A DNA stretch of 64,000 nt from Streptomyces shenzhenensis. Its GTDB lineage: Bacteria > Actinomycetota > Actinomycetes > Streptomycetales > Streptomycetaceae. The position numbers and the translations under genes are program-made. Below the pieces are notes generated by a model. That model ran no database searches and was not told the origin of the DNA. It saw only the letters and a program-made list of their open reading frames with translations. Shown here in pieces: positions 23,017 through 31,226 of the stretch. Within the stretch, counting starts at the first letter, position 1; every line of letters starts with the position of its first letter. The stretch is from contig NZ_JAJONF010000039.1 in NCBI RefSeq assembly GCF_021462265.1, positions 1 to 64,000 on the forward strand, written 5' to 3'.

Positions 23017-23987
23017 CGTAAGCCCGCCTCCTGCTGTTGCCGGGGCCTCTCGCCCTGCTGCGTCTTCGTCGTCTGTCCCGGTGTCGTCGGCCCCGGGGAG
23101 GGGAAGAGCACCGGGGACCAGTCTGACGCACCGCACTGACAGCTGGTGCCCGTCGGGGTCAAGTCGTGACGGGGCGCGGTCAGAGGCCGGAGAGCGAGTT
23201 GTGCACAGGGCCCTCTTCGAAACGGATTCCCAGCTCTCTCTAGTTGGGAGTAGTAGTAGGGCCTGTGGATACCGTGGATAACCTCGTTTGCCCAGCTCAG
23301 GGCCGAGATTTTGTCCACCGCCCCTGTGGGTGGGACCGGTGGACAACCGGGCCTCGCTGTGGAGAACAGAAAGTTCTGCACACGCCGTGCACAGCCTGAG
23401 GGGAGTTCTCCCCAACACCGTCCCCAGCTTTACCCACCTTTCCCACAGGCCAACCCGGCACCTTCGTGTGACGCCTTTCACTCGACTCGGTGAGCGGCCG
23501 CGTCGCGTTGCCGAACAGTGGACAGCGGTGTGGAGAAGCTGGGGATCGCTGGGGACAACCGCCCCTCATCCTGTGGGCTACCGGTGGACAACTTCATGCA
23601 CAGCCTGTGGATCTTCTCCTCGTCCACAGTCTGTGGAGATCCGTTGTCCACGATTCCACAGCCACCTGAGCTGCCCTGATGCGCCTTCAACCCCCAGCCT
23701 GTGGACGACGCTCGGGACAACTTCACCGTCCCCAGGGTGTGGACGCGAGAAAGTCGGCAAATCTGTGGAGGACGGCCGTAACCAGGGTGGTAATCGAACA
23801 GCAGAGCTCGCTTGAGCGCCCCCTTGGGGCGCGGGGCCGTGCCGATGTGCGGCTCCGCCGTGTGGCCGCGATCAGCCTCCACCGACCGGCACCGGACCCC
23901 CTCTGAACCACCTCGGGACGCCAAAAAGGGCGCCCCGGGATCTCTCCCAGAGGCGCCCTGAACGCCGTGGCGGCGCCGGCCGGACAG
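23017..23987. other. oriC: oriC, chromosomal replication origin
   Basis: A 970-bp non-coding stretch between dnaN and dnaA. I count 16 DnaA-box-like nonamers close to TTGTCCACA, in both orientations, at 23264, 23273, 23311, 23338, 23358, 23517, 23529, 23583, 23606, 23620, 23632, 23644, 23652, 23700, 23738 and 23764 (first base). The densest run is 23583-23660. Many are TGTGGA(T/G/C)-type. This matches the multi-box oriC known for Streptomyces. No AT-rich unwinding element is obvious. Small open frames here are artefacts. Confidence 0.97.
23923..23958 (-). terminator. dnaA terminator
   Basis: Arms GGGCGCC (23928-23934) and GGCGCCC (23952-23958) form a hairpin. Reading on the minus strand, TTTTT follows it. 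It lies about 30 bp beyond the dnaA stop and shields oriC from dnaA transcription. Confidence 0.85.
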
Positions 23988-25907
23988 CTACCCGTTCTTG
24001 ATCCGGTTGGTCAGCTCGGTCACCTGGTTGTAGATCGACCGCCGCTCGGCCATCAGCGCGCGGATCTTCCGGTCGGCGTGCATCACGGTCGTGTGGTCCC
24101 GGTTCCCGAACTGTGCTCCGATCTTCGGCAGCGACAGATCCGTCAGCTCCCGGCACAGGTACATCGCGATCTGCCGCGCCGTGACCAGCTGCCGCCCGCG
24201 CGAGCTCCCGCACAGGTCCTCGACCGTGAGCCCGAAGTAGTCCGCGGTCGCCGCCATGATCGCCGTGGCGCTGATCTCCGGTGTGGAGTCCTGGCCCCCG
24301 GGGATCAGGTCCTTCAGCACGATCTCGGTCAGCCCGAGATCGACCGGCTGCCGGTTGAGCGACGCGAACGCCGTCACCCGGATCAGCGCGCCCTCCAGCT
24401 CACGGATGTTGCGCGAGATGCGGGAGGCGATGAACTCCAGCACCTCCGGCGGCGCGTTCAGCTGCTCCTGCACCGCCTTCTTGCGGAGGATCGCGATCCG
24501 CGTCTCCAGTTCCGGCGGCTGGACGTCGGTGATCAGACCCCACTCGAACCGGTTCCGCAGCCGGTCCTCCAGCGTGACCAGCTGCTTGGGCGGCCGGTCG
24601 CTGGAGAGCACGATCTGCTTGTTCGCGTTGTGGAGCGTGTTGAAGGTGTGGAAGAACTCCTCCTGCGTCGACTCCTTGTCCGCGAGGAACTGGATGTCGT
24701 CGACGAGCAGGATGTCCATCTCGCGGTAGCGCTTGCGGAAGCTGTCGCCCTTGCCGTCGCGGATGGAGTTGATGAACTCGTTGGTGAACTCCTCCGAGCT
24801 CACGTACCGCACGCGCGTGCCCGGGTAGAGGCTCCGCGCGTAGTGCCCGATCGCGTGCAGGAGGTGCGTCTTGCCGAGCCCCGACTCCCCGTAGATGAAG
24901 AGGGGGTTGTACGCCTTCGCGGGTGCCTCGGCGACGGCGACCGCGGCCGCGTGCGCGAAGCGGTTGGACGCGCCGATGACGAACGTGTCGAAGAGGTACT
25001 TCGGGTTCAGCCGTGCGGTCGGCTCACCGGGGCCGCCGGCCGGCGCGGGCTTCGCGCCGAGTGGCCCGGGCCCGCCGGCGCTCTGCATGTTCGGGAGGTC
25101 CGGCCGTCCAGGACCGCCGCGGTGGCCCGGACCCGGCCCGCCCGAGGACTCGGGCAGGTCACGGCGCCCGGGGTCCCGGTCGTAGTCGGACCGGTCATGG
25201 GCGGGGCGCTGGTAGTCGGAGCGGTCGTACTCGGACCGGTCGTAGTCGGGGCGCGGAGGCTCGTACTCCGCGCGCTGCTGCTCGTACGGCGGCCGGTCCA
25301 GCGGCTGCTGCGGGCGGTACTCCTGGCCGTACGAGTCCCCGTAACCGTCCGAGCGGTAGGTGTCCTGGGACGGCGAGGCATAGGGGTCGCGTTCGGGGAA
25401 GCCGAGCCGCGGCTGCTGCCAGCTGTACTCGTCCTGTCCGGGGCGTGGCCAGGCGCCGGGTTCGGGGCGCTGGTACTCGGAGGGGTAGGCGGGCCGGGCG
25501 GTCGGGAGCTGGTCGCGGCCGCCCGGAGCGGGCAGCTGGTCGGCGCGGTGCCGGCCGTACCCTCCGTCGTACTGCGCCGACGGGAGCTCGGGCTCCTCGT
25601 AACGCTGCTGCTGCACGGGCGGGGGCTCGCCCGCGGACTCGTCCACGGTGATCGCGATCCGGATGGGCCGTCCGCACTCGCGGCTCAGGGTCTCGCTGAC
25701 GATCGGTGCGAGACGGCCCTCCAGTACGTTCTTCGCAAATTCGTTCGGTACTGCGAGCAGTGCGGTGTCCGCGACCAGCGCGAGCGGCTGGCAGCGCCGG
25801 ATCCAGTGTTCGTCCTTCGCCTCCACACCCTGACCGCGGTCCTCACCGAGGAGCTGCTCCAGTACTCGTGGCCACACTGCGGCAAGATCGGCAGGTACGT
25901 CAGCCAC
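23988..25907 (-). CDS. dnaA: Chromosomal replication initiator DnaA
   Basis: 639 residues. Domain I opens MADVPADLAAVWPRVLEQLLG. A very long proline/tyrosine/aspartate-rich domain II (about 95-300, with DYDRSEYDRSDYQRP repeats) is the streptomycete hallmark. The AAA+ domain III has Walker A GESGLGKTH and Walker B LLVDDIQF. Domain IV has the DnaA-box reader GNRDHTTVMHAD. GTG start. It binds oriC boxes and opens the origin. DnaA boxes in its own upstream region suggest autoregulation. Confidence 0.98.
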   Translation of the reverse strand: MADVPADLAAVWPRVLEQLLGEDRGQGVEAKDEHWIRRCQPLALVADTALLAVPNEFAKNVLEGRLAPIVSETLSRECGRPIRIAITVDESAGEPPPVQQQRYEEPELPSAQYDGGYGRHRADQLPAPGGRDQLPTARPAYPSEYQRPEPGAWPRPGQDEYSWQQPRLGFPERDPYASPSQDTYRSDGYGDSYGQEYRPQQPLDRPPYEQQRAEYEPPRPDYDRSEYDRSDYQRPAHDRSDYDRDPGRRDLPESSGGPGPGHRGGPGRPDLPNMQSAGGPGPLGAKPAPAGGPGEPTARLNPKYLFDTFVIGASNRFAHAAAVAVAEAPAKAYNPLFIYGESGLGKTHLLHAIGHYARSLYPGTRVRYVSSEEFTNEFINSIRDGKGDSFRKRYREMDILLVDDIQFLADKESTQEEFFHTFNTLHNANKQIVLSSDRPPKQLVTLEDRLRNRFEWGLITDVQPPELETRIAILRKKAVQEQLNAPPEVLEFIASRISRNIRELEGALIRVTAFASLNRQPVDLGLTEIVLKDLIPGGQDSTPEISATAIMAATADYFGLTVEDLCGSSRGRQLVTARQIAMYLCRELTDLSLPKIGAQFGNRDHTTVMHADRKIRALMAERRSIYNQVTELTNRIKNG

Positions 25908-26280
25908 AGGGCACGCTCTCTCACAGGTCCCACGAACGTGTGGTTCGAGGACGGGTCGGGATGAATATCGGGTCGGGCGGGGATAAAGGAACGAATCGGA
26001 GTTCCGCCACGGTAGTCAGCGTGGTGGGTACGGTTCAAGTTGTTGTCCCCAGCCTGTGGATAGTGGCTGCCCGTCCCTGCTGGTTTGACCGAATGGCGTA
26101 GCCCCGCGTACCGTAACCAGGTCGAGTTGTCGATGGCTGCTGCCGCCTGCCTCCGATGGGCACAGATCGCTGAAGGTGATCGGGAAGCGGTGCACTCGGG
26201 CGTGATGCGAGCTACTCGTGGGCGCACGGTGACAGCCAGGACGGCACCCGCCACACCGATTTGATTTCTGGAGCCCCCGA
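25908..26280. promoter_or_regulatory. Divergent dnaA-rpmH regulatory region with DnaA boxes
   Basis: 373 bp between the divergent dnaA and rpmH genes. Two box-like nonamers are close together: TTGTCCCCA (26043-26051) and TGTGGATAG (26055-26063), three bases apart. This layout matches what is known of the autoregulated Streptomyces dnaA promoter. The rest shows no gene; the rpmH promoter and leader are to the right. Confidence 0.75.
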
Positions 26281-26418
26281 GTGAGCAAGCGCACCTTCCA
26301 GCCGAACAACCGTCGTCGCGCGAAGACCCACGGCTTCCGCCTGCGGATGCGTACCCGTGCCGGCCGCGCGATTCTCGCGAACCGTCGTGCAAAGGGTCGC
26401 GCAAGCCTGTCCGCCTGA
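26281..26418 (+). CDS. rpmH: 50S ribosomal protein L34
   Basis: 45 residues starting at GTG: MSKRTFQPNNRRRAKTHGFR... and ending KGRASLSA. All the basic, highly conserved positions of bL34 are present. It is the first gene of the plus-strand rpmH-rnpA-yidD-yidC-jag-rsmG block. The start follows GGAGCCCCCGA. Confidence 0.98.
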   Translation: MSKRTFQPNNRRRAKTHGFRLRMRTRAGRAILANRRAKGRASLSA

Positions 26419-26439
26419 TCCCGGTCAGGTCATGACGTC

Positions 26440-26811
26440 GTGCTGCCTACCGAGCATCGGCTGAGGCGGCGCGAGGACTTCGCGACCGCGGTACGACGGG
26501 GGCGCCGGGCCGGTCGCCCGTCCCTCGTCGTCCACTTTCGTAGCGGTGCCACGGACCCGCACGCGCCTGGGGAGAGCGCTCCCCCGACGCGTGCGGGTTT
26601 CGTCGTGAGCAAGGCCGTGGGTGGTGCTGTTGTGCGCAACACAGTGAAGCGCAGGCTGCGTCATCTGATGCGCGAGCGAGTCGCCCTGTTCCCCCCCGGT
26701 AGCCTGGTAGTCGTACGAGCGCTGCCCGGAGCGGGCGACGCCGACCATGCACAGCTGGCCCGAGACCTGGATGCCGCCATCGAGCGGCTGCTGGGAGGGG
26801 GTGCGCGATGA
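26440..26811 (+). CDS. rnpA: Ribonuclease P protein component
   Basis: 123 residues starting at GTG. It opens LPTEHRLRRREDFATAVRRGRRAGRP and contains the RNR signature as VVRNTVKRRLRHLMRE (about 69-84), which binds the catalytic RNA and tRNA precursor 5' leader. Length is typical. It overlaps yidD as ATGA. Confidence 0.96.
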   Translation: MLPTEHRLRRREDFATAVRRGRRAGRPSLVVHFRSGATDPHAPGESAPPTRAGFVVSKAVGGAVVRNTVKRRLRHLMRERVALFPPGSLVVVRALPGAGDADHAQLARDLDAAIERLLGGGAR

Positions 26812-27173
26812 AGTACCCGCTGCTGGCTCTGATCAAGCTGTACCAGTGGACGATCAGTCCGCTGCTGGGTCCGGTGTGCAAGTACTACCCGTCGTGCTCC
26901 CACTACGGCTATACGGCCATCGACCGGCACGGTGCGATCAAGGGCACGGCACTCACGGCCTGGCGCATCCTGCGGTGCAATCCGTGGTCGCTCGGCGGTG
27001 TGGATCACGTCCCGCCGCGCAAGCGCCCGCGGTGGCACGAAATGCTGCGTGACGCCTGGCGCGCACGCAGGGGCGGGTCCTCCGCCGCCGAACCGGCCAC
27101 CGAGGAGAAGCCTCTCTCCGGGCTTCCCTCGAGCCCGGCCGCAGAGACTTCGTCCCATGCCCAAGGAGCATGA
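26808..27173 (+). CDS. yidD: Membrane protein insertion efficiency factor YidD
   Basis: 121 residues. The core MKYPLLALIKLYQWTISPLLGPVCKYYPSCSHYGY... with three cysteines (KYYPSCSHY, LRCNPW) and GGVDHVP is the full YidD domain, attached by an N-terminal amphipathic helix. The C-terminal 40 residues are a disordered, family-poor tail. YidD helps YidC insert membrane proteins. It starts inside the end of rnpA and precedes yidC by 3 bp. Confidence 0.95.
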   Translation: MKYPLLALIKLYQWTISPLLGPVCKYYPSCSHYGYTAIDRHGAIKGTALTAWRILRCNPWSLGGVDHVPPRKRPRWHEMLRDAWRARRGGSSAAEPATEEKPLSGLPSSPAAETSSHAQGA

Positions 27174-27176
27174 TTA

Positions 27177-28493
27177 GTGGACACGATTGCCAGTCTGTTC
27201 AGCTTCATCACGACACCCGTCTCATGGGTCATCGTCCAGTTCCACTCGGTGTACGGGAAGATCTTCGGTCCCGACACGGGCTGGGCCTGGGGCTTGTCCA
27301 TCGTGTCCCTGGTGATTCTGATCCGCATCTGCCTGATCCCGCTCTTCGTGAAGCAGATCAAGGCGACCCGGGCCATGCAGACGCTCCAGCCCGAGATGAA
27401 GAAGATCCAGGAGCGCTACAAGAACGACAAGCAGCGCCAGTCCGAAGAGATGATGAAGCTGTACAAGGAGTCGGGTACCAACCCGCTCTCCTCGTGCCTT
27501 CCCATCCTGGCGCAGTCCCCGTTCTTCTTCGCCCTGTACCACGTGCTCAACGGCATCGCGACGGGCTCGACGATCGGCGTCATCAACGAGTCGCTGCTCG
27601 CCAGCGCCCGTAAGGCCCACATCGTCGGGGCACCGCTGGCCGCGAAGTTCACGGACGGCTCGTCGAAGGTGGAGGCGCTCGGTGCCTCCCTGACGGACGT
27701 CCGGGTCGTCACCGCGATCATGATCGTCCTGATGTCGGCGTCGCAGTTCTACACGCAGCGCCAGCTGATGACGAAGAACGTCGACACCACGGTGAAGACG
27801 CCGTTCATGCAGCAGCAGAAGATGCTGATGTACGTCTTCCCGGTCATGTTCGCCGTCTTCGGTATCAACTTCCCGGTCGGTGTCCTCGTCTACTGGCTGA
27901 CCACCAACGTGTGGACCATGGGCCAGCAGATGTACGTCATCCGCAACAACCCGACCCCGGGCTCCAAGGCCCAGGCCGCGTACCTGGAGCGCCTGACCAA
28001 GCACGTCACGCACCACGGCAAGACCCGTCGGCGCAGCGAGAAGACCATCATCAAGGCGATCGTCGCCAAGGGCCGGGACCGCAACGAGTTCGAGCGCAAG
28101 TTCATCAACGGGCTGACCAAGGCCGGTCTCGTGGCCCAGGCCGACGGCACCGTGGTGAAGGGCGAGGCCCAGGCCGTCGCGCAGGCCGAGGACGGCGTCA
28201 CGAGCACCGCCGTGGCCAAGCGCCAGCAGCCCAAGCGCCAGACCAAGGCCCAGCGGCAGTCCGCTGCGGCGAAGGCGGCCGACGACGCCACGTCGGCTTC
28301 CGACTCGTCGGCTTCGGATGATGTACCGGCTGCGGCGGGCACGACGACCTCGCTGGAGAAGTCCGACGAGCCGCAGGACGCCAAGCCGGCTGCCCAGCAG
28401 GCCCCGAAGAGTGGCTCCAACGGCCGCAGCAGGGCCCAGTCCGGTCAGCGCAAGGGCGGTCCGCAGCGCCCCAAGTCCCCGTCCAAGAAGTAA
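27177..28493 (+). CDS. yidC: Membrane protein insertase YidC
   Basis: 438 residues, GTG start behind AAGGAG. The insertase fold has helix 1 at about 12-32, PLFVKQIKATRAMQTLQPEMKKIQERYKNDKQRQSEEMMKLYKE as the conserved coiled hairpin, and further helices near 100-120, 180-196, 218-238. The C-terminal 150 residues are a charged, alanine/glutamine-rich tail that probably contacts the ribosome. It inserts membrane proteins with or without SecYEG. Confidence 0.96.
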   Translation: MDTIASLFSFITTPVSWVIVQFHSVYGKIFGPDTGWAWGLSIVSLVILIRICLIPLFVKQIKATRAMQTLQPEMKKIQERYKNDKQRQSEEMMKLYKESGTNPLSSCLPILAQSPFFFALYHVLNGIATGSTIGVINESLLASARKAHIVGAPLAAKFTDGSSKVEALGASLTDVRVVTAIMIVLMSASQFYTQRQLMTKNVDTTVKTPFMQQQKMLMYVFPVMFAVFGINFPVGVLVYWLTTNVWTMGQQMYVIRNNPTPGSKAQAAYLERLTKHVTHHGKTRRRSEKTIIKAIVAKGRDRNEFERKFINGLTKAGLVAQADGTVVKGEAQAVAQAEDGVTSTAVAKRQQPKRQTKAQRQSAAAKAADDATSASDSSASDDVPAAAGTTTSLEKSDEPQDAKPAAQQAPKSGSNGRSRAQSGQRKGGPQRPKSPSKK

Positions 28494-28508
28494 GAAGGAG
28501 CCCATCCC

Positions 28509-29021
28509 GTGACGGAAGGCACCACCTCCGCCGCTGCCGAGGGTGCAGACACCCTGACCCGCCTGGAGCAGGAGGGCGAGATCGCGGCGGACTACCTCGA
28601 AGGTCTGCTGGACATCGCCGACCTCGACGGCGACATCGACATGGATGTCGAGGCCGACCGCGCCTCCGTGTCGATCATCAGCGATTCGGGCAGCCGGGAC
28701 CTGCAGAAGCTGGTCGGCCGCGACGGCGAGGTGCTGGAGGCGCTTCAGGAGCTGACCCGCCTGGCCGTGCACCGGGAGACCGGTGACCGCAGTCGGCTGA
28801 TGCTCGACGTCGCTGGCTACCGTGCCAAGAAGCGCGCCGAGCTCTCCGAGCTGGGCGCCAAGGCCGCCGCCGAGGTGAAGAGCACCGGCGAGCCCGTGAA
28901 GCTGCAGCCGATGACCCCGTTCGAGCGCAAGGTCGTGCACGACGCGGTCAAGTCCGCCGGGCTGCGCAGCGAGTCGGAGGGCGAGGAGCCGCAGCGGTTC
29001 GTCGTCGTACTGCCCGCCTGA
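28509..29021 (+). CDS. jag: Jag/KhpB-type R3H-KH RNA-binding protein
   Basis: 170 residues. The KH-like part has IVGRDGEVLEAL-type GXXG (LVGRDGEVLEALQELTRLAV, about 68-90). The R3H part is at the C-terminus: LQPMTPFERKVVHDAVKSAG. The long Jag N-terminal domain of firmicutes is absent, as is usual for actinobacteria. It is likely an RNA-binding partner of KhpA that affects cell-wall growth. GTG start 15 bp after yidC. Confidence 0.93.
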   Translation: MTEGTTSAAAEGADTLTRLEQEGEIAADYLEGLLDIADLDGDIDMDVEADRASVSIISDSGSRDLQKLVGRDGEVLEALQELTRLAVHRETGDRSRLMLDVAGYRAKKRAELSELGAKAAAEVKSTGEPVKLQPMTPFERKVVHDAVKSAGLRSESEGEEPQRFVVVLPA

Positions 29022-29039
29022 GCGGCCCCCCGTTTCACC

Positions 29040-29066
29040 GGCCCCGTCTGTTGAGCAGGCGGGGCC
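29040..29066 (+). terminator. Hairpin after jag
   Basis: GGCCCCGTCTG, loop TTGAG, CAGGCGGGGCC, one G.T pair; a short T-containing stretch (CTTTGTC) follows. It is probably an attenuator or terminator between jag and rsmG. Confidence 0.65.
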
Positions 29067-29137
29067 GAACTTTGTCAGCCTGGTAGTTCTGGTGGCCGGC
29101 GCGCGGAGCGCCGGCGCTGTACGGAAGGACGGTCCCC

Positions 29138-29854
29138 GTGACGGAGGCTGCGGAGCTCCCCCCGGCGCCCGAACAGGCGCGGGAAGTGTTCGGCGAGCGC
29201 TTCGCCGATGCGGTGCGCTACGCGGAGCTGCTCGCCGAGGCAGGCGTGCAGCGTGGTCTGATCGGCCCGCGGGAAGTGCCCCGCCTGTGGGAGCGGCACC
29301 TGCTGAACTGCGCGGTGCTCTCGGAGGCCGTTCCCGAGGGGGTGACCGTGTGCGATGTGGGTTCGGGAGCGGGCCTGCCGGGCATTCCGCTGGCGCTGGT
29401 CCGGGAGGACCTCAACATCACCCTTCTGGAGCCGCTGCTGCGGCGCACCAACTTTCTCACCGAGGTGGTCGAGCTGCTCGGACTGGACCACGTGACCGTG
29501 GTGCGGGGCCGTGCCGAGGAGGTCATGGGCACGTTGCCTCCGGTGCACGTGGTGACGGCCCGGGCCGTGGCCCCGCTGGACCGGCTGGCCACCTGGGGCA
29601 TCCCGCTGCTGCGTCCCTATGGCGAGATGCTCGCCCTCAAGGGGGACACGGCGGAGGAGGAGCTGAAGGCCGCGGCCACGGCGCTGACCAAGCTCGGTGC
29701 GGTGTCCACGTCGATCCTGCATGTGGGTGAGGGCGTGGTGGATCCACTGTCGACCGTCGTCCGTGTGGAGGTCGGGGAGAGCCCAGGGGGTGTGCGCTTC
29801 GCGGCCAAGAGGGCGAAGGCGGCTCGTACCGGGAGAACGCGTAGGCGCCGCTGA
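29138..29854 (+). CDS. rsmG: 16S rRNA (guanine-527-N7)-methyltransferase RsmG
   Basis: 238 residues. The SAM site is VCDVGSGAGLPGIPLAL (about 71-87), with ITLLEPLLRRTNFLTEVVELLGL and VVRGRAEE. The conserved GPREVPRLWERHLLNC precedes it. It methylates G527 in the 530 loop of 16S rRNA; loss gives low-level streptomycin resistance in many bacteria. The C-terminal tail is basic (RTGRTRRRR). GTG start. Confidence 0.96.
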   Translation: MTEAAELPPAPEQAREVFGERFADAVRYAELLAEAGVQRGLIGPREVPRLWERHLLNCAVLSEAVPEGVTVCDVGSGAGLPGIPLALVREDLNITLLEPLLRRTNFLTEVVELLGLDHVTVVRGRAEEVMGTLPPVHVVTARAVAPLDRLATWGIPLLRPYGEMLALKGDTAEEELKAAATALTKLGAVSTSILHVGEGVVDPLSTVVRVEVGESPGGVRFAAKRAKAARTGRTRRRR

Positions 29855-29946
29855 CCCGTCCTGACGACCAGACGTACTCCACACAAGCTGCCAAACCTAC
29901 GCATGACGGAGTGTCGCGGCTTTTCGGTCCTACTCGCTGTGCATCG

Positions 29947-29962
29947 TGTTTCACGTGAAACG
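29947..29962. promoter_or_regulatory. parS site (one mismatch) upstream of parA
   Basis: TGTTTCACGTGAAACG differs from the canonical site only in the last base. It lies in the rsmG-parA interval, about 190 bp before the chosen parA start. Confidence 0.85.
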
Positions 29963-30152
29963 TCGCTCACTGTTGCACGGCATCATCAGTCGGGGCCGCG
30001 CTGCGGCCGAACCGCGTGACCGAAAGCCTCTCGGGTCGCTCGGAGAGGGCGCCTCTGGTGACACTCCGTCCTCCCTGCGGGGCATGGAGTTGTCCACAGA
30101 GGTGGATTTCTCCACAGAACACCAGGCCTCACTGGTTCACGACCCCGAAGGC

Positions 30153-31226
30153 ATGGGAGGCTCTGTTCATTGCGAGCCTGAAGTCGAGGAGAGTGAATCC
30201 TTGCGGTCCGACGCCAACATCGCGGGACCGATGACCGATCCGGTCCCCGGTCCCCGTACCGAGTCGATGGGGGTGGATGTTTCACGTGAAACACCGCCTC
30301 CGATGGACGACACTCCCATCGGTCGTGCTGCCCAACTCGCGGTGGAGGCTCTGGGCCGCGCCGGCGAAGGACTGCCACGTCCGGAGCAGACCAGAGTCAT
30401 GGTGGTCGCCAACCAGAAGGGCGGCGTGGGCAAGACGACGACCACCGTCAACCTTGCCGCGTCTCTCGCCCTGCATGGTGGCCGCGTTCTGGTGATCGAC
30501 CTCGACCCACAGGGCAACGCGTCCACTGCGCTGGGGATCGACCACCACGCCGAAGTACCGTCCATCTACGACGTGTTGGTCGAGAGCAAGCCGCTGGCCG
30601 AGGTCGTCCAGCCGGTGGTGGACGTCGAGGGTCTCTTCTGTGCCCCCGCCACGATCGATCTCGCCGGTGCGGAGATCGAGTTGGTGTCCCTGGTGGCCCG
30701 GGAGAGCCGGCTACAGCGGGCGATCCAGGCGTACGAGCAGCCGCTGGACTACATCCTCATCGACTGCCCGCCCTCACTGGGCCTGCTGACGGTCAACGCA
30801 CTCGTCGCGGGCGCCGAGGTGCTCATCCCGATCCAGTGCGAGTACTACGCGCTGGAAGGCCTTGGCCAGCTGCTGCGCAACGTCGACCTGGTACGGGGGC
30901 ACCTCAACCCCGACCTGCACGTGTCGACCATTCTGCTCACCATGTACGACGGCCGGACGCGTCTCGCCTCCCAGGTCGCGGAAGAGGTGCGCAGCCACTT
31001 CGGTGACGAGGTGCTGCGGACGAGCATTCCCCGCTCGGTCCGTATCTCCGAGGCGCCGAGCTACGGGCAGACGGTACTGACCTACGATCCTGGATCGAGT
31101 GGTGCCCTCTCCTATCTTGAGGCGGCCCGTGAAATCGCGCTGAGGGGCGTTGGGGTCAGCTACGACCCCACGCAGGCCCACATCGGCGCTCAGACCAATC
31201 CGAACATGGTGGAGGGGATCCAGTGA
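30153..31226 (+). CDS. parA: Chromosome-partitioning ATPase ParA
   Basis: 357 residues from ATG 30153. The deviant Walker A KGGVGKTTT is near residue 85 (MVVANQKGGVGKTTTTVNLAA), then LVIDLDPQGNAS and the Walker B YILIDCPPS. The first ~75 residues are poorly conserved and include VSRET encoded by a parS site. The frame stays open to 29946 (426 residues), but the extension holds another parS and reads atypically. ParA is a DNA-associated ATPase that moves ParB-parS complexes and in Streptomyces follows the hyphal tip. Overlaps parB as GTGA. Confidence 0.95.
   Translation: MGGSVHCEPEVEESESLRSDANIAGPMTDPVPGPRTESMGVDVSRETPPPMDDTPIGRAAQLAVEALGRAGEGLPRPEQTRVMVVANQKGGVGKTTTTVNLAASLALHGGRVLVIDLDPQGNASTALGIDHHAEVPSIYDVLVESKPLAEVVQPVVDVEGLFCAPATIDLAGAEIELVSLVARESRLQRAIQAYEQPLDYILIDCPPSLGLLTVNALVAGAEVLIPIQCEYYALEGLGQLLRNVDLVRGHLNPDLHVSTILLTMYDGRTRLASQVAEEVRSHFGDEVLRTSIPRSVRISEAPSYGQTVLTYDPGSSGALSYLEAAREIALRGVGVSYDPTQAHIGAQTNPNMVEGIQ
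30278..30293. promoter_or_regulatory. parS site (exact) inside parA
   Basis: TGTTTCACGTGAAACA in the N-terminal part of parA, in the VSRET reading frame. ParB bound here could repress or shape parAB expression. Confidence 0.92.

Noticed and set aside
23288..23815. 175-codon frame across oriC
   Set aside because: Its codons are made of DnaA boxes; no ribosome site or protein family fits.
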